A program made the position numbers and the translations under genes. The notes beneath the pieces are model-generated. The model had not been told where the DNA came from. It worked only from the letters and a program-made list of their open reading frames with translations, and searched no databases. A DNA stretch of 42,443 nucleotides from an uncultured Lachnospiraceae bacterium (lineage in GTDB: Bacteria; Bacillota; Clostridia; Lachnospirales; Lachnospiraceae), in assembly GCA_905235415.1 (NCBI GenBank), contig CAJOKX010000014.1, positions 1 through 42,443 of the forward strand, read 5' to 3'. Of this stretch, positions 31,892 through 40,829 are shown piece by piece. How positions within the stretch are numbered: the first letter of the stretch is position 1; each line of letters starts with the position of its first letter.

Positions 31892-33175
31892 ATGAAGAGG
31901 ATTTGGAAAAGAACAGTGCTGTTAACAGCCATGTTAATGCTGGTGCTTTCAATGAACACACTGGCGGCGTCGAGGCTGATCTGCGCAAAGACGGTCTCGT
32001 TCCCGAATACACACGGAGGCGGATGGTCGAATCAGTTTACTCTTACGTCAAAGAGTTCCGTGTCGATCGGCATCAGCATTACGCAGAACAACCAGGCGTA
32101 TACGATCAACAAAGGACTGACCCTTATACTTGAGAACGTCAATACAAAGAAGAATTATTCTCTTAAACCGTCGAATTTATACAACCTGAACTATACGCTC
32201 CAGACGAATGTGCCTGCAGGTACATACTGCTTTGGCGTGTATTACAAGGGAATCCATACGTTCAAACTGCGGTTCAGCATCTCGGCCAACGGCGGCGGAC
32301 TGGATCTGCCGGCTTCTCTGCAGGTTATGAAGGGAACAACCGAGACGGTCAAAGCGAAACCGTTTGACGGAAGCGCCGCTTCCGGAAAGATCAGGTCCGT
32401 TTCAAGTTCCGCACCGGGATATGCGACTGCTTCCTATGACAACACAAAGAACCCGCCCAGAGTTACGGTTACGGGCGTTGCTGTCGGTTCGGCAACCATT
32501 ACCGTCAGAGATACAAACGGAAATGTGAGTACCATGGCTGTGACGGTGACACCGTATGTTCCCGCACCGACACTGAATCTGAAGGATTTAACGATGGATG
32601 CCGGCGACAAGGTCTATAATGCGGTTGAGAATGCCGTATCGACGGTTACCTGGTCGAGCTCCAACAAAAGCGTTGCAAAGGTTTCAAAGAACGGACGCAT
32701 CCGTGCGGTCGGATATGGCAAGTGCACCATCCGTGCAAAGACTGTCAGCAACAATAAGACCTATGATCTTGCCTGCGTTGTGAAGGTCAATCGTACAAGA
32801 CCCAATTTCAAGATCAAGGTCTACAAGTATCAGGCATCTAAGAAGCGGATGAAGGTCAAGGTGGAGAATCATAGTAATGTTCCGATGGTCTTCAAGAGCA
32901 AGGGCGCAATGATCCATGATTTAATAAGCGGAAGAAAGCTCCGGACTGCAAAGATTCAGACAGCATCCACTTTCAAGGTTCCGTCCGGCAAGAAGAAGAC
33001 GTTCTGGCTCAAGTTTAAGGGCAAGAAGCTTGAAGGGAATCCGATGGACGATATCGCAGTTATCATCCCATTTACGCAGGACAAGCGTGATTATATCGCA
33101 CATGTCTTCAACTATTTCGAAGGCGGACATTACACCACGGCGAGCAAACCCGATAAGTTTTACGCAACCTATTGA
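31892..33175 (+). CDS. Secreted protein with bacterial Ig-like (Big2) domains
   Basis: 427 residues from ATG 31892 with GGAAGGGAG upstream. The signal peptide is MKRIWKRTVLLTAMLMLVLS..., with cleavage likely after LAA. A beta-sandwich-like N-terminal domain (about 28-140) is followed by two Big2-type domains. The first ends VGSATITVRD. The second contains VTWSSSNKSVAKVSKNGRIRAVGYGKCTIRA. A basic C-terminal domain (about 315-427) follows. No LPxTG or other anchor is visible. Big2 domains commonly mediate surface adhesion or matrix binding. Base composition is more AT-rich than most of the window. glgA follows 42 bp later without a visible terminator. Confidence 0.87.
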   Translation: MKRIWKRTVLLTAMLMLVLSMNTLAASRLICAKTVSFPNTHGGGWSNQFTLTSKSSVSIGISITQNNQAYTINKGLTLILENVNTKKNYSLKPSNLYNLNYTLQTNVPAGTYCFGVYYKGIHTFKLRFSISANGGGLDLPASLQVMKGTTETVKAKPFDGSAASGKIRSVSSSAPGYATASYDNTKNPPRVTVTGVAVGSATITVRDTNGNVSTMAVTVTPYVPAPTLNLKDLTMDAGDKVYNAVENAVSTVTWSSSNKSVAKVSKNGRIRAVGYGKCTIRAKTVSNNKTYDLACVVKVNRTRPNFKIKVYKYQASKKRMKVKVENHSNVPMVFKSKGAMIHDLISGRKLRTAKIQTASTFKVPSGKKKTFWLKFKGKKLEGNPMDDIAVIIPFTQDKRDYIAHVFNYFEGGHYTTASKPDKFYATY

Positions 33176-33217
33176 TCCTCAGGGCATCAGTGGGAAGCAG
33201 CGGAGGCTTCCAGACGT

Positions 33218-34663
33218 ATGAAGAAGATATTGTTTGCAGCATCGGAGGGAGTTCCTTTTATCAAGACCGGCGGTCTTGCGGATGTCGTAGGATCGCTGCC
33301 CAGATGTTTTGACAAAGAGAAGTATGATGTGAGAGTCATCCTTCCGAAGTACATGTGCATGCGGCAGGAGTGGAAGGATAAGATGAAATATCTGACCCAC
33401 TTCTACATGGATCTGTCCTGGAGAAGCCAGTATGTCGGCATCCTGCAGATGGAGTATGAGTCTGTACAGTTTTATTTTATAGACAATGAATACTACTTTG
33501 CCGGTCCGAAACCATATGGCAACATCTACCAGGATGTGGAAAAGTTTGCATTCTTTTCCAAAGCTGTGCTCAGCGCGCTGCCGGTGATCGGATTCAGGCC
33601 GGACATCATACACTGCCATGACTGGCAGACCGGTCTGATCCCTGTATACCTGAACGCACAGTTCAGGGAGAATGCGTTCTTTCAGGATATAAAGACGGTG
33701 ATGTCCATCCACAATCTGAAATTCCAGGGTGTGTGGGATGTCAAGACCGTCCAGGATATCACGGGGCTGGATAAGTCATACTTTGCCCCGGACAAGCTGG
33801 AAGCGTACGGCGACGCAAACTACCTCAAGGGCGGTATCGTATATGCGGATCAGATCACAACCGTTTCAAATACGTACGCTCAGGAGATTCAGACCCCGTT
33901 TTACGGTGAGCGGCTGGACGGGCTGATGCGTGCACGGAGCAACTGCCTGACGGGCATTGTGAACGGAATTGATTACGATGAATACAATCCGGCAACGGAT
34001 TCATTCATTGAACGTAATTATGATCCCGAAACCTTCCGCAAGGAGAAGGTGAAGAATAAGAGGGCGCTTCAGAAAGAACTCGGACTTGAGCAGGATGACA
34101 GAAAGTTCCTGATCGGTATTGTATCCCGCCTGACAGACCAGAAGGGATTTGATCTCATCGCGTATATGATGGATGAGATGTGCCAGCAGGATCTCCAGTT
34201 CGTCATACTCGGAACGGGGGAAGAGCGCTACGAGAATATGTTCCGCCACTATGCCTGGAAATACCAGGGAAAGGTTGCATCCAACATATACTATTCCGAG
34301 GCAATGAGCCACAAGATCTATGCTTCCTGCGATGCATTCCTGATGCCTTCGCTGTTTGAGCCGTGCGGACTGTCACAGCTCATGAGCCTGCGGTACGGAA
34401 CCGTTCCGATTGTCAGGGAGACGGGCGGCCTGAAGGATACGGTGGAGCCGTATAATGAATACAACTCCACAGGTACAGGCTTCTCATTTGCCAACTATAA
34501 CGCGCATGAGATGCTCTATACGATCAAGTATGCGCTGGATGTGTTCTACAACCGCAAGAGGGACTGGAACCGGATTGTGGACCGGGCGATGCAGCAGGAT
34601 TACTCCTGGAATACCAGCGCCCGGAAGTATGAGACGCTCTATGAAAGGATGCTCTCAGAATAA
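33218..34663 (+). CDS. glgA: Glycogen synthase (ADP-glucose glucosyltransferase)
   Basis: 481 residues, usual length. The N-terminal KTGGL motif (residues 16-20) binds the ADP-glucose diphosphate. The GT5 family C-terminal block MPSLFEPCGLSQLMSLRYGTVPIVRETGGL with its catalytic glutamate is intact. It elongates alpha-1,4-glucan chains. Other glycogen genes (glgB, glgC, glgD, glgP) are not in the window. It is probably read through from the Ig-like gene; a terminator follows at 34705. Confidence 0.97.
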   Translation: MKKILFAASEGVPFIKTGGLADVVGSLPRCFDKEKYDVRVILPKYMCMRQEWKDKMKYLTHFYMDLSWRSQYVGILQMEYESVQFYFIDNEYYFAGPKPYGNIYQDVEKFAFFSKAVLSALPVIGFRPDIIHCHDWQTGLIPVYLNAQFRENAFFQDIKTVMSIHNLKFQGVWDVKTVQDITGLDKSYFAPDKLEAYGDANYLKGGIVYADQITTVSNTYAQEIQTPFYGERLDGLMRARSNCLTGIVNGIDYDEYNPATDSFIERNYDPETFRKEKVKNKRALQKELGLEQDDRKFLIGIVSRLTDQKGFDLIAYMMDEMCQQDLQFVILGTGEERYENMFRHYAWKYQGKVASNIYYSEAMSHKIYASCDAFLMPSLFEPCGLSQLMSLRYGTVPIVRETGGLKDTVEPYNEYNSTGTGFSFANYNAHEMLYTIKYALDVFYNRKRDWNRIVDRAMQQDYSWNTSARKYETLYERMLSE

Positions 34664-34704
34664 GAACGGATCCGATGAAGGAACCGGAATATGAAATGAT
34701 CTGA

Positions 34705-34741
34705 AAAGAGGCAGAGTCCATTACGGGTTCTGCCTCTTTGT
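34705..34741 (+). terminator. Intrinsic terminator after glgA
   Basis: An 11-bp stem AAAGAGGCAGA (34705-34715) / TCTGCCTCTTT (34729-34739) with a 13-base loop and a short T run within the right arm. Confidence 0.8.
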
Positions 34742-34757
34742 ACATTGCTCTTTGCAG

Positions 34758-34857
34758 GGAATCCTTTTTTTCCCGGCCGGAATCCTGTGCGTTTCCCGGG
34801 CCGGAATCCGGTTCATTTTCCGGACCGGAATCCTGTTCATTTTCCGGACCGGAATCC
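34758..34857. repeat. 24-bp tandem repeats between convergent glgA and PHP genes
   Basis: Units of the form GGAATCCtgTTCATTTTCCGGACC: one short 21-bp unit (34758-34778), three 24-bp units (34779-34802, 34803-34826, 34827-34850) and a partial one. Each joint makes the palindrome-rich sequence TTCCGGACCGGAA. The array starts about 20 bp past the glgA terminator and ends 10 bp before the PHP stop codon. Read on the minus strand it would encode an 8-residue repeat, but in a frame different from the PHP gene. Confidence 0.88.
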
Positions 34858-34866
34858 TTTTATGAT

Positions 34867-35703
34867 CTACAGCGGATATTCTTCCGGGACACGGCCGCGG
34901 AAGACACAGTAGCTGCGGTATCCCAGGGAGACCAGCAGCTCTCTGGTCCGGTCGAATCCAATCGCGATGTGCTCCGGCGCGTGGGCGTCGGCCCCGATGG
35001 TGATGGCAGACCCGCCCAGCTCTCTGTAGCGGCGAAGAATCGACATAGACGGGTGTGGCTGTTCCAGACCGTACTTGTAACCTGCGGTGTTGATCTCCAG
35101 GCATTTGCCGGAACGGATCACATACAGGAGGATCTCGTCGATCAGGTCGCAGGATGCGGCATAGGAGTCATAGACCAGGCTGCCGCGGTCCGGGATATAC
35201 CGGATCACGTAATCGAGATGGGCGAGCGTATCCCATTCCTCCATCGTCTGAAGATTCTGATACATCTCTTCGTAATAAGAACGGATCAGTTCATCCGTGG
35301 TGTGCCCCTCCCACACTTCCGGGAAGTAGGGGTCCAGTCCTCCGGTCAGGTGCTGGGATGCGATGATCAGATCAAGCGGGAAACTGCGGGCAATCTCTGA
35401 AAACCGGGGAGCAAGATGGCTCTGCATTCCGAATTCCAGGCCAAAGCCGATATAAAACCAAGATCCCAAGTCCTGCAGCTCAGCGCGCAGGGCCTGTATC
35501 TTCCTCCACACCTGCTCCGGATCCGCGCAGAAAGCGGACGGAATGTCCGGGTGATAGAAGGGGGGATAATCGAGATCCATATGGTCCGTGAAACAGATCC
35601 CCTCAAGCCCCAGATCCATGGCGCGCCGCACCATACTTTCGGCGCTCGCGTGCGAATCCGTTGAAAACGAAGAATGCATATGGCAGTCATACAGAACAGA
35701 CAT
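34867..35703 (-). CDS. PHP-domain phosphatase (HisJ/HisK-like)
   Basis: 278 residues. The N-terminal metal motif is CHMHSSFSTDSH (His8, His10). FTDHMD and a late ADAHAPEHI complete the PHP metal site. It matches the HisJ-type histidinol-phosphatase family, which is often misassigned. No other histidine biosynthesis genes are present, so it may act on a different phosphomonoester. An AGGAGG-type site (complement of CCTCC near 35711-35715) precedes the start. It is convergent with glgA and divergent from gap. Confidence 0.88.
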   Translation of the reverse strand: MSVLYDCHMHSSFSTDSHASAESMVRRAMDLGLEGICFTDHMDLDYPPFYHPDIPSAFCADPEQVWRKIQALRAELQDLGSWFYIGFGLEFGMQSHLAPRFSEIARSFPLDLIIASQHLTGGLDPYFPEVWEGHTTDELIRSYYEEMYQNLQTMEEWDTLAHLDYVIRYIPDRGSLVYDSYAASCDLIDEILLYVIRSGKCLEINTAGYKYGLEQPHPSMSILRRYRELGGSAITIGADAHAPEHIAIGFDRTRELLVSLGYRSYCVFRGRVPEEYPL

Positions 35704-35842
35704 GGCGAACCCTCCTTTAGCAGATTGTAAAGTGCCGGGGTGCGTGTGTCAATCTGCATGCCTGTGCAGATCTGATCGGAGATTGCCTGCGCAGAGCCTA
35801 TATTTTCAGCGTTTTGACATACGAATTCCGTATGAGGCGTAC

Positions 35843-35871
35843 TTGATTTTTATATGTCGATTCGATAGAAT
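35843..35871 (+). promoter_or_regulatory. Promoter of the gap-pgk-tpiA cluster
   Basis: TTGATT (35843-35848), 17-bp spacer, TAGAAT (35866-35871). A leader of about 95 nt ends in TAGGAGGA. The rest of the intergenic region (35704-35842) shows nothing distinctive. Confidence 0.7.
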
Positions 35872-35974
35872 GTTAGCAGGTTGAGTGCGCAGTGGGCTGC
35901 ATCTGTGACATACGGTTCACACAACGCTTGACGGAAACTGTTTTTCATAATCATTCTTAGGAGGAATCAATATT

Positions 35975-36994
35975 ATGGCAGTAAAAGTTGCAATTAATGG
36001 ATTCGGCCGTATCGGACGTCTTGCTTTCAGACAGATGTTCGGAGCAGAGGGTTTTGAGATCGTCGCTATCAACGACCTGACCTCCCCGAAGATGCTTGCT
36101 CATCTGCTGAAGTATGACAGCACCCAGGGTAAGTATGCGAAGGCTGATACCGTCTCTGCAGGTGAAGATTCCATTACGGTCGATGGCAAGGAGATCAAGA
36201 TCTATGCGATCCCGGATGCAAACAATGCTCCGTGGGGCGAGCTTGGTGTTGATGTTGTCCTTGAGTGCTCCGGTTTCTATACCTCCAAGGCAAAGGCTGA
36301 GGCTCATATCAACGCAGGTGCAAAGCACGTTATCATTTCTGCTCCGGCCGGCAACGATCTGCCGACGATCGTATACAATGTCAACCATGAGAAGCTGACC
36401 AGCGAAGACAAGATCATCTCTGCTGCAAGCTGCACCACCAACTGCCTGGCTCCGATGGCGAAGGGCCTGAACGATCTGGCTCCGATCAAGTCCGGTATCA
36501 TGTGCACCATCCATGCATACACCGGTGATCAGATGACTCTTGACGGACCGCAGAGAAAGGGCGATCTGAGAAGATCCCGCGCAGCTGCAGTCAACATCGT
36601 TCCGAACAGCACCGGCGCTGCAAAGGCAATCGGCCTTGTTATTCCGGAACTGAACGGCAAGCTCATCGGCTCCGCACAGCGTGTTCCGACTCCGACCGGA
36701 TCCACCACCATCCTTACCGCGGTTGTGGAAGGCGAAGTCACCAAGGAGCAGGTCAACGCTGCTATGAAGGCTGCTGCCAACGAATCCTTCGGTTACAACG
36801 AAGATGAGATCGTTTCCAGCGACGTAATCGGCATGACCTATGGTTCTCTGTTTGATGCAACCCAGACCATGGTTCTTCCGCTTGACAACGGAACCACCGA
36901 GGTTCAGGTCGTATCATGGTATGACAATGAGAACTCCTACACCAGCCAGATGGTTCGTACCATCAAGCACTTCGGCAAGCTGCTCGGCGCCTGA
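35975..36994 (+). CDS. gap: Glyceraldehyde-3-phosphate dehydrogenase
   Basis: 339 residues. The NAD-binding [12 protein letters not shown] is followed by the catalytic [10 protein letters not shown] with the active cysteine at residue 153, and by the conserved RVPTPTGS and WYDNENSY blocks. It converts glyceraldehyde-3-phosphate, NAD and Pi into 1,3-bisphosphoglycerate. AGGAGGA precedes ATG 35975. Codon choice leans towards GCT/GTT, unlike the GCG/GTC of neighbours, which fits high expression. A hairpin terminator separates it from pgk. Confidence 0.98.
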   Translation: MAVKVAINGFGRIGRLAFRQMFGAEGFEIVAINDLTSPKMLAHLLKYDSTQGKYAKADTVSAGEDSITVDGKEIKIYAIPDANNAPWGELGVDVVLECSGFYTSKAKAEAHINAGAKHVIISAPAGNDLPTIVYNVNHEKLTSEDKIISAASCTTNCLAPMAKGLNDLAPIKSGIMCTIHAYTGDQMTLDGPQRKGDLRRSRAAAVNIVPNSTGAAKAIGLVIPELNGKLIGSAQRVPTPTGSTTILTAVVEGEVTKEQVNAAMKAAANESFGYNEDEIVSSDVIGMTYGSLFDATQTMVLPLDNGTTEVQVVSWYDNENSYTSQMVRTIKHFGKLLGA

Positions 36995-37065
36995 TCGGAA
37001 CGGAATATGCGCATGATCGAGCGCTGTGTGCCCGGTCGTGAACCGTCTGAACTAAGACTCAAGAG

Positions 37066-37096
37066 GGGTCCGGTCTGAAAAGGACCGGACCCTTTT
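37066..37096 (+). terminator. Terminator or attenuator between gap and pgk
   Basis: Perfect 10-bp stem GGGTCCGGTC (37066-37075) / GACCGGACCC (37083-37092), loop TGAAAAG, then TTTTATC. Only 26 bp remain before pgk, which is not enough for a separate promoter, so pgk probably depends on partial readthrough. Confidence 0.85.
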
Positions 37097-37122
37097 ATCA
37101 ATCAATCAGGAGGAATTGAATC

Positions 37123-38340
37123 ATGGGACTGAATAAGAAATCTGTAGATGACATCAACGTCGAAGGCAAGAGAGTACTGTGCCGCTGTGACTTCAACGTA
37201 CCGCTGAAGGACGGACAGATCACGGATGAGAATCGTCTCGTTGCTGCGCTCCCGACCATCAAGAAGCTGATCAATGACGGCGGCAAGGTGATCCTGTGCT
37301 CTCATCTGGGCAAGGTGAAGACCGACGAGGACAAGCCTTCCAAGACGCTTGCACCGGTAGCTGCAAGACTGTCCGAGCTGCTCGGCCAGGAAGTCAAGTT
37401 CGCGGCGGACGACGAAGTCGTCGGCGAGAACGCGAAGGCTGCAGTTGCAGCGATGAAGAATGGCGACGTCATTCTTCTGCAGAACACCCGTTATCGCAAG
37501 GAAGAGACCAAGAACGGCGAAGAGTTCTCCAAAGAGCTTGCTTTCCTGGCGGATGTGTTTGTCAATGACGCATTCGGAACCGCACACAGAGCACACTGCT
37601 CCAACGTCGGCGTAACGCAGTATCTGGACGGCCCGCATGCAGTCGGATACCTGATGCAGAAAGAGATCGATTTCCTCGGCAACGCCGTAGAGAATCCGGT
37701 TCGTCCGTTCGTTGCCATCCTCGGCGGCGCAAAGGTTGCGGATAAGCTGAATGTTATCTCCAATCTGCTTGAGAAGTGCGATACGCTGATCATCGGCGGC
37801 GGCATGGCGTACACCTTCCTGAAGGCAAAGGGCTATGAAGTCGGCACCTCTCTGCTGGATGAGACCAAGATCGATTACTGCAAAGAGATGATCGAGAAGG
37901 CTGAGAAGCTCGGCAAGCAGCTCCTTCTTCCGGTTGACACCGTATGCACGGATTCCTTCCCGGATCCGATCGACGCGGCTGTAGAGACCGTTATTGTTGA
38001 TTCCGACAAGATCCCGGCAGACAAGATGGGCATGGATATCGGACCGAAGACCATCGCACTGTACAGCGACGCTGTAAAGAACGCCAAGACGGTTGTCTGG
38101 AACGGACCGATGGGCGTATTTGAGAATCCGACTCTCGCAGCCGGAACCAAGGCAGTTGCAGCAGCCCTTGCAGAGACAGATGCCACCACGATCATCGGCG
38201 GCGGCGACAGCGCGGCAGCGGTCAACCAGCTTGGCTATGGCGACAAGATGTCCCACATCTCCACGGGCGGCGGCGCTTCCCTTGAATTCCTTGAGGGCAA
38301 GGAGCTTCCGGGCGTTGCGGCAGCAGACGAGAAGGAATAA
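37123..38340 (+). CDS. pgk: Phosphoglycerate kinase
   Basis: 405 residues, usual length. The N-terminal substrate block [20 protein letters not shown], the hinge region [12 protein letters not shown] and the C-terminal nucleotide block [11 protein letters not shown] are all intact. It transfers phosphate from 1,3-bisphosphoglycerate to ADP. AGGAGGA precedes ATG 37123. It is second in the gap-pgk-tpiA cluster, behind an attenuator-like hairpin. Confidence 0.98.
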   Translation: MGLNKKSVDDINVEGKRVLCRCDFNVPLKDGQITDENRLVAALPTIKKLINDGGKVILCSHLGKVKTDEDKPSKTLAPVAARLSELLGQEVKFAADDEVVGENAKAAVAAMKNGDVILLQNTRYRKEETKNGEEFSKELAFLADVFVNDAFGTAHRAHCSNVGVTQYLDGPHAVGYLMQKEIDFLGNAVENPVRPFVAILGGAKVADKLNVISNLLEKCDTLIIGGGMAYTFLKAKGYEVGTSLLDETKIDYCKEMIEKAEKLGKQLLLPVDTVCTDSFPDPIDAAVETVIVDSDKIPADKMGMDIGPKTIALYSDAVKNAKTVVWNGPMGVFENPTLAAGTKAVAAALAETDATTIIGGGDSAAAVNQLGYGDKMSHISTGGGASLEFLEGKELPGVAAADEKE

Positions 38341-38355
38341 GATACCGATGGATGT

Positions 38356-38401
38356 CCCGGGGATGGATGCCTGCCTCAGACAGGCATCCGTCTGCACCGG
38401 G
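38356..38401 (+). other. Hairpin between pgk and tpiA
   Basis: Outer CCCGG (38356-38360) / CCGGG (38397-38401) and inner GGATGCCTG (38365-38373) / CAGGCATCC (38381-38389) with a 7-base loop. No T run follows, so it is more likely an mRNA processing or stability structure than a terminator. Confidence 0.6.
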
Positions 38402-38440
38402 AGTGAACACAGAAGATTGTGATAAGTAGAGGAGATTCTC

Positions 38441-39193
38441 ATGGCAAGAAGAAAGATTATCGCCGGCAACTGGAAGATGAACATGACCCCGAGCGAAGCG
38501 AAGGCTCTGGTCGAGACCCTGAAGGATCTGGTCAACAATCCTGAGGTGGATGTTGTATACTGCGTACCGGCGATCGATATCGTCCCGGTTGTGGAGGCAG
38601 TCAAGGGCTCAAACGTCGAGGTCGGCGCTGAGAATATGTACATTGAAGAGAAGGGTGCATATACCGGAGAGATCGCTCCCGCTATGATCGTGGATGCCGG
38701 CGCGAAGTACGTCATCATCGGCCATTCCGAGAGAAGAGAGTATTTCAAGGAGAGCGATGAGTTCCTGAACAAGAAGGTCCTGAAGGCATTTGAGCATGGC
38801 CTGACCCCGATCCTCTGCTGCGGCGAGAGCCTGGAGCAGAGAGAAGCAGGCGTGACGCTTGACTGGATCCGTCTGCAGATCAAGTCTGATCTTCAGAATG
38901 TGACTGCAGAGCAGGCAGCGTCCATGGTCATCGCTTATGAGCCGATCTGGGCGATCGGAACCGGCAAGACCGCGACGACCGAGCAGGCTGAGGAAGTCTG
39001 CAAGGCGATCCGTGAGACCATCGCTGAGATCTATGACGAAGCGACTGCTGAGTCTATCCGTATCCAGTATGGCGGATCCATGAATGCAAAGAACTGTGAT
39101 GAGCTTCTGGCACAGCCGGATATTGACGGCGGACTGATCGGCGGAGCGTCCCTGAAACCTGATTTCGGACGCATCGTCAATTACGTCAAGTAA
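38441..39193 (+). CDS. tpiA: Triosephosphate isomerase
   Basis: 250 residues. The N-terminal AGNWKMNMT carries the catalytic lysine, [10 protein letters not shown] the histidine, and [15 protein letters not shown] the catalytic glutamate with loop 6. It interconverts dihydroxyacetone phosphate and glyceraldehyde-3-phosphate. AGAGGAG precedes ATG 38441. It is the last gene of the glycolytic cluster and is followed by a strong terminator. Confidence 0.98.
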   Translation: MARRKIIAGNWKMNMTPSEAKALVETLKDLVNNPEVDVVYCVPAIDIVPVVEAVKGSNVEVGAENMYIEEKGAYTGEIAPAMIVDAGAKYVIIGHSERREYFKESDEFLNKKVLKAFEHGLTPILCCGESLEQREAGVTLDWIRLQIKSDLQNVTAEQAASMVIAYEPIWAIGTGKTATTEQAEEVCKAIRETIAEIYDEATAESIRIQYGGSMNAKNCDELLAQPDIDGGLIGGASLKPDFGRIVNYVK

Positions 39194-39218
39194 GAATCCC
39201 GTTACACGCTCTGAGAAG

Positions 39219-39260
39219 TCCTGTATCCGCGAAATAGATGCGCCGGATACAGGATTTTTT
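39219..39260 (+). terminator. Intrinsic terminator of the glycolytic cluster
   Basis: An 11-bp stem TCCTGTATCCG (39219-39229) / CGGATACAGGA (39244-39254) and a run of six T (39255-39260). Confidence 0.93.
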
Positions 39261-39298
39261 CTGCTTATCAGGCGGATATGAGCCGCGCTCTGAGGAGG

Positions 39299-39357
39299 CG
39301 GTGCCAGCGCATCGCTCGCGGCGCGGAAAGTGGGCCGCGGCGTTCCTGAAAAAATGG
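39299..39357. repeat. 59-bp GC-rich repeat, copy B
   Basis: Ungapped match to 11615-11673 with about 9 mismatches. Unlike copy A, it lies upstream of the promoter of the next gene, so it would not be part of that mRNA leader. Confidence 0.7.
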
Positions 39358-39367
39358 AAAACAGCAG

Positions 39368-39396
39368 TTGCAATCGGGCATCTGTGCTTATATAGT
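39368..39396 (+). promoter_or_regulatory. Promoter of the MATE transporter pair
   Basis: TTGCAA (39368-39373), 17-bp spacer, TATAGT (39391-39396). Confidence 0.6.
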
Positions 39397-39436
39397 AGAC
39401 GATAACGCGCCGGGGAAAAGGGAGTTGAAAACAGCC

Positions 39437-40825
39437 ATGCAGAACTCGTATGATCAGACATCCATCGACTGGAAAGACTTTTATCACAGACTCTTTGTGC
39501 TTGCCGCGCCGATTGCATTCCAGAGCCTGATGCTCGCATCTGTCGCGGCGGCGGACGCCCTGATGCTCGGCCGTGTCACGCAGTATGAGATGACGGCTGT
39601 ATCGCTCGCCGCGCAGGTATCGTTTGTCCAGAATATGTTCATCTCGGCGTTCATTTCCGCCGGGGCGATTCTCGGAGCGCAGTACTATGGGAAAGGGGAC
39701 CGCCGGACCATACAGGAACTGTTCAATATGATGCTGCGCTTCACAGTGTGCCTTTCCCTGGTGTTTTTTGCAGCCTGCGAATTGTGTCCGGGCGCCCTGA
39801 TGCATATTTTCGCGGAGGATCCGGAACTGATCCGGATCGGAAGCGGCTACCTTCGGATCGCGGGCTGGTCGTATGTGATCTGCGCCGTCTCGCAGTGTTA
39901 TCTGACGGTGATGAAGGTCACCGATCACGTTCTTCCAAACGCGCTGATCAGTTCGGTGGCTGTCGTGAGCAACATTCTTCTCAACGCGGTTTTCATCTAC
40001 GGGCTGTTCGGAATGCCGGCGCTGCACTATAAGGGGACCGCGGTTGCAACGACGATCGCGCGCCTGATCGAACTGATCCTGTGCCTGGTTGTTTCCGCAG
40101 GAGCCGGCCACGTCCGGCCCGGATGGCGGCGTCTGTTCAGACGGGACAAGGCTTTGACAAAGGACTATGTGCGGCAGTGCCTCCCGCTTCTGGGCGGCTC
40201 TCTTCTGTGGGGCGTCGGATTCACTTCCTACACCGCGATCATCGGGCATCTCGGCGCGGATGCGGCGGCCGCCAATTCCGTCTCGGCTGTCATCCGGGAT
40301 CTGATCTGCTGCGCGTGCAACGGCATCGCCTGCGCTGCCGGAATCATGGTCGGAAATGAGCTTGGCGCGGGAAGGCTGGAGAGAGGAAAACAGTACGGAA
40401 TCAAACTGAAAAGTATTTCCTGGGTGATCGGATTCGGATCGACCGCGCTGGTGCTGGCGCTGACTCCGCTCGTGGTGCGCATGGTGATCCTGACCGGCCA
40501 GGCGCGCAGTTACCTGACCGGGATGATGGTTATCATGGCCTTTTACATGATCGGAAGATGTGTAAATACGGTCACGATCAACGGAGTGCTGGACGGGGGC
40601 GGAGACACCCTGTTCGATATGTACAGCCTTGCAGTCAGCATGTGGGGAATCGCGATCCCGCTGGCGCTGCTGGGGGCGTTTGTCTGGCACTGGCCGGTAC
40701 TGGCCGTGTATTCATGCACCTGCCTTGATGAAGTCGGGAAGATCCCCTGGGTGATGATCCGTTTCAGAAAGTACAAATGGGTGCGGAACCTGACGAGGGA
40801 ACAGACACCGGACAATAAAGAGTAA
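39437..40825 (+). CDS. MATE family efflux transporter 1
   Basis: 462 residues from ATG 39437, with AAGGGAG upstream; the longer in-frame start at 39368 overlaps the -35 box and is rejected. About twelve hydrophobic segments are present. The N-half motif (AAADALMLGRV, then FISAGAILGAQYYGKGD) and the repeated C-half motif (GIACAAGIMVGNELGAG) are typical of MatE domains. The family exports cationic drugs or metabolites using Na+ or H+ gradients; the substrate is unknown. Only 4 bp separate it from the second MATE gene, so the two are cotranscribed. Confidence 0.94.
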   Translation: MQNSYDQTSIDWKDFYHRLFVLAAPIAFQSLMLASVAAADALMLGRVTQYEMTAVSLAAQVSFVQNMFISAFISAGAILGAQYYGKGDRRTIQELFNMMLRFTVCLSLVFFAACELCPGALMHIFAEDPELIRIGSGYLRIAGWSYVICAVSQCYLTVMKVTDHVLPNALISSVAVVSNILLNAVFIYGLFGMPALHYKGTAVATTIARLIELILCLVVSAGAGHVRPGWRRLFRRDKALTKDYVRQCLPLLGGSLLWGVGFTSYTAIIGHLGADAAAANSVSAVIRDLICCACNGIACAAGIMVGNELGAGRLERGKQYGIKLKSISWVIGFGSTALVLALTPLVVRMVILTGQARSYLTGMMVIMAFYMIGRCVNTVTINGVLDGGGDTLFDMYSLAVSMWGIAIPLALLGAFVWHWPVLAVYSCTCLDEVGKIPWVMIRFRKYKWVRNLTREQTPDNKE

Positions 40826-40829
40826 GACT

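Noticed and set aside
38609-40690. 693-residue open frame on the minus strand
   Set aside because: It runs antisense through tpiA, a terminator, a repeat and the first MATE gene. Those have clear family matches on the plus strand; this frame is low-complexity His/Arg/Gln-rich shadow of GC-rich codons.
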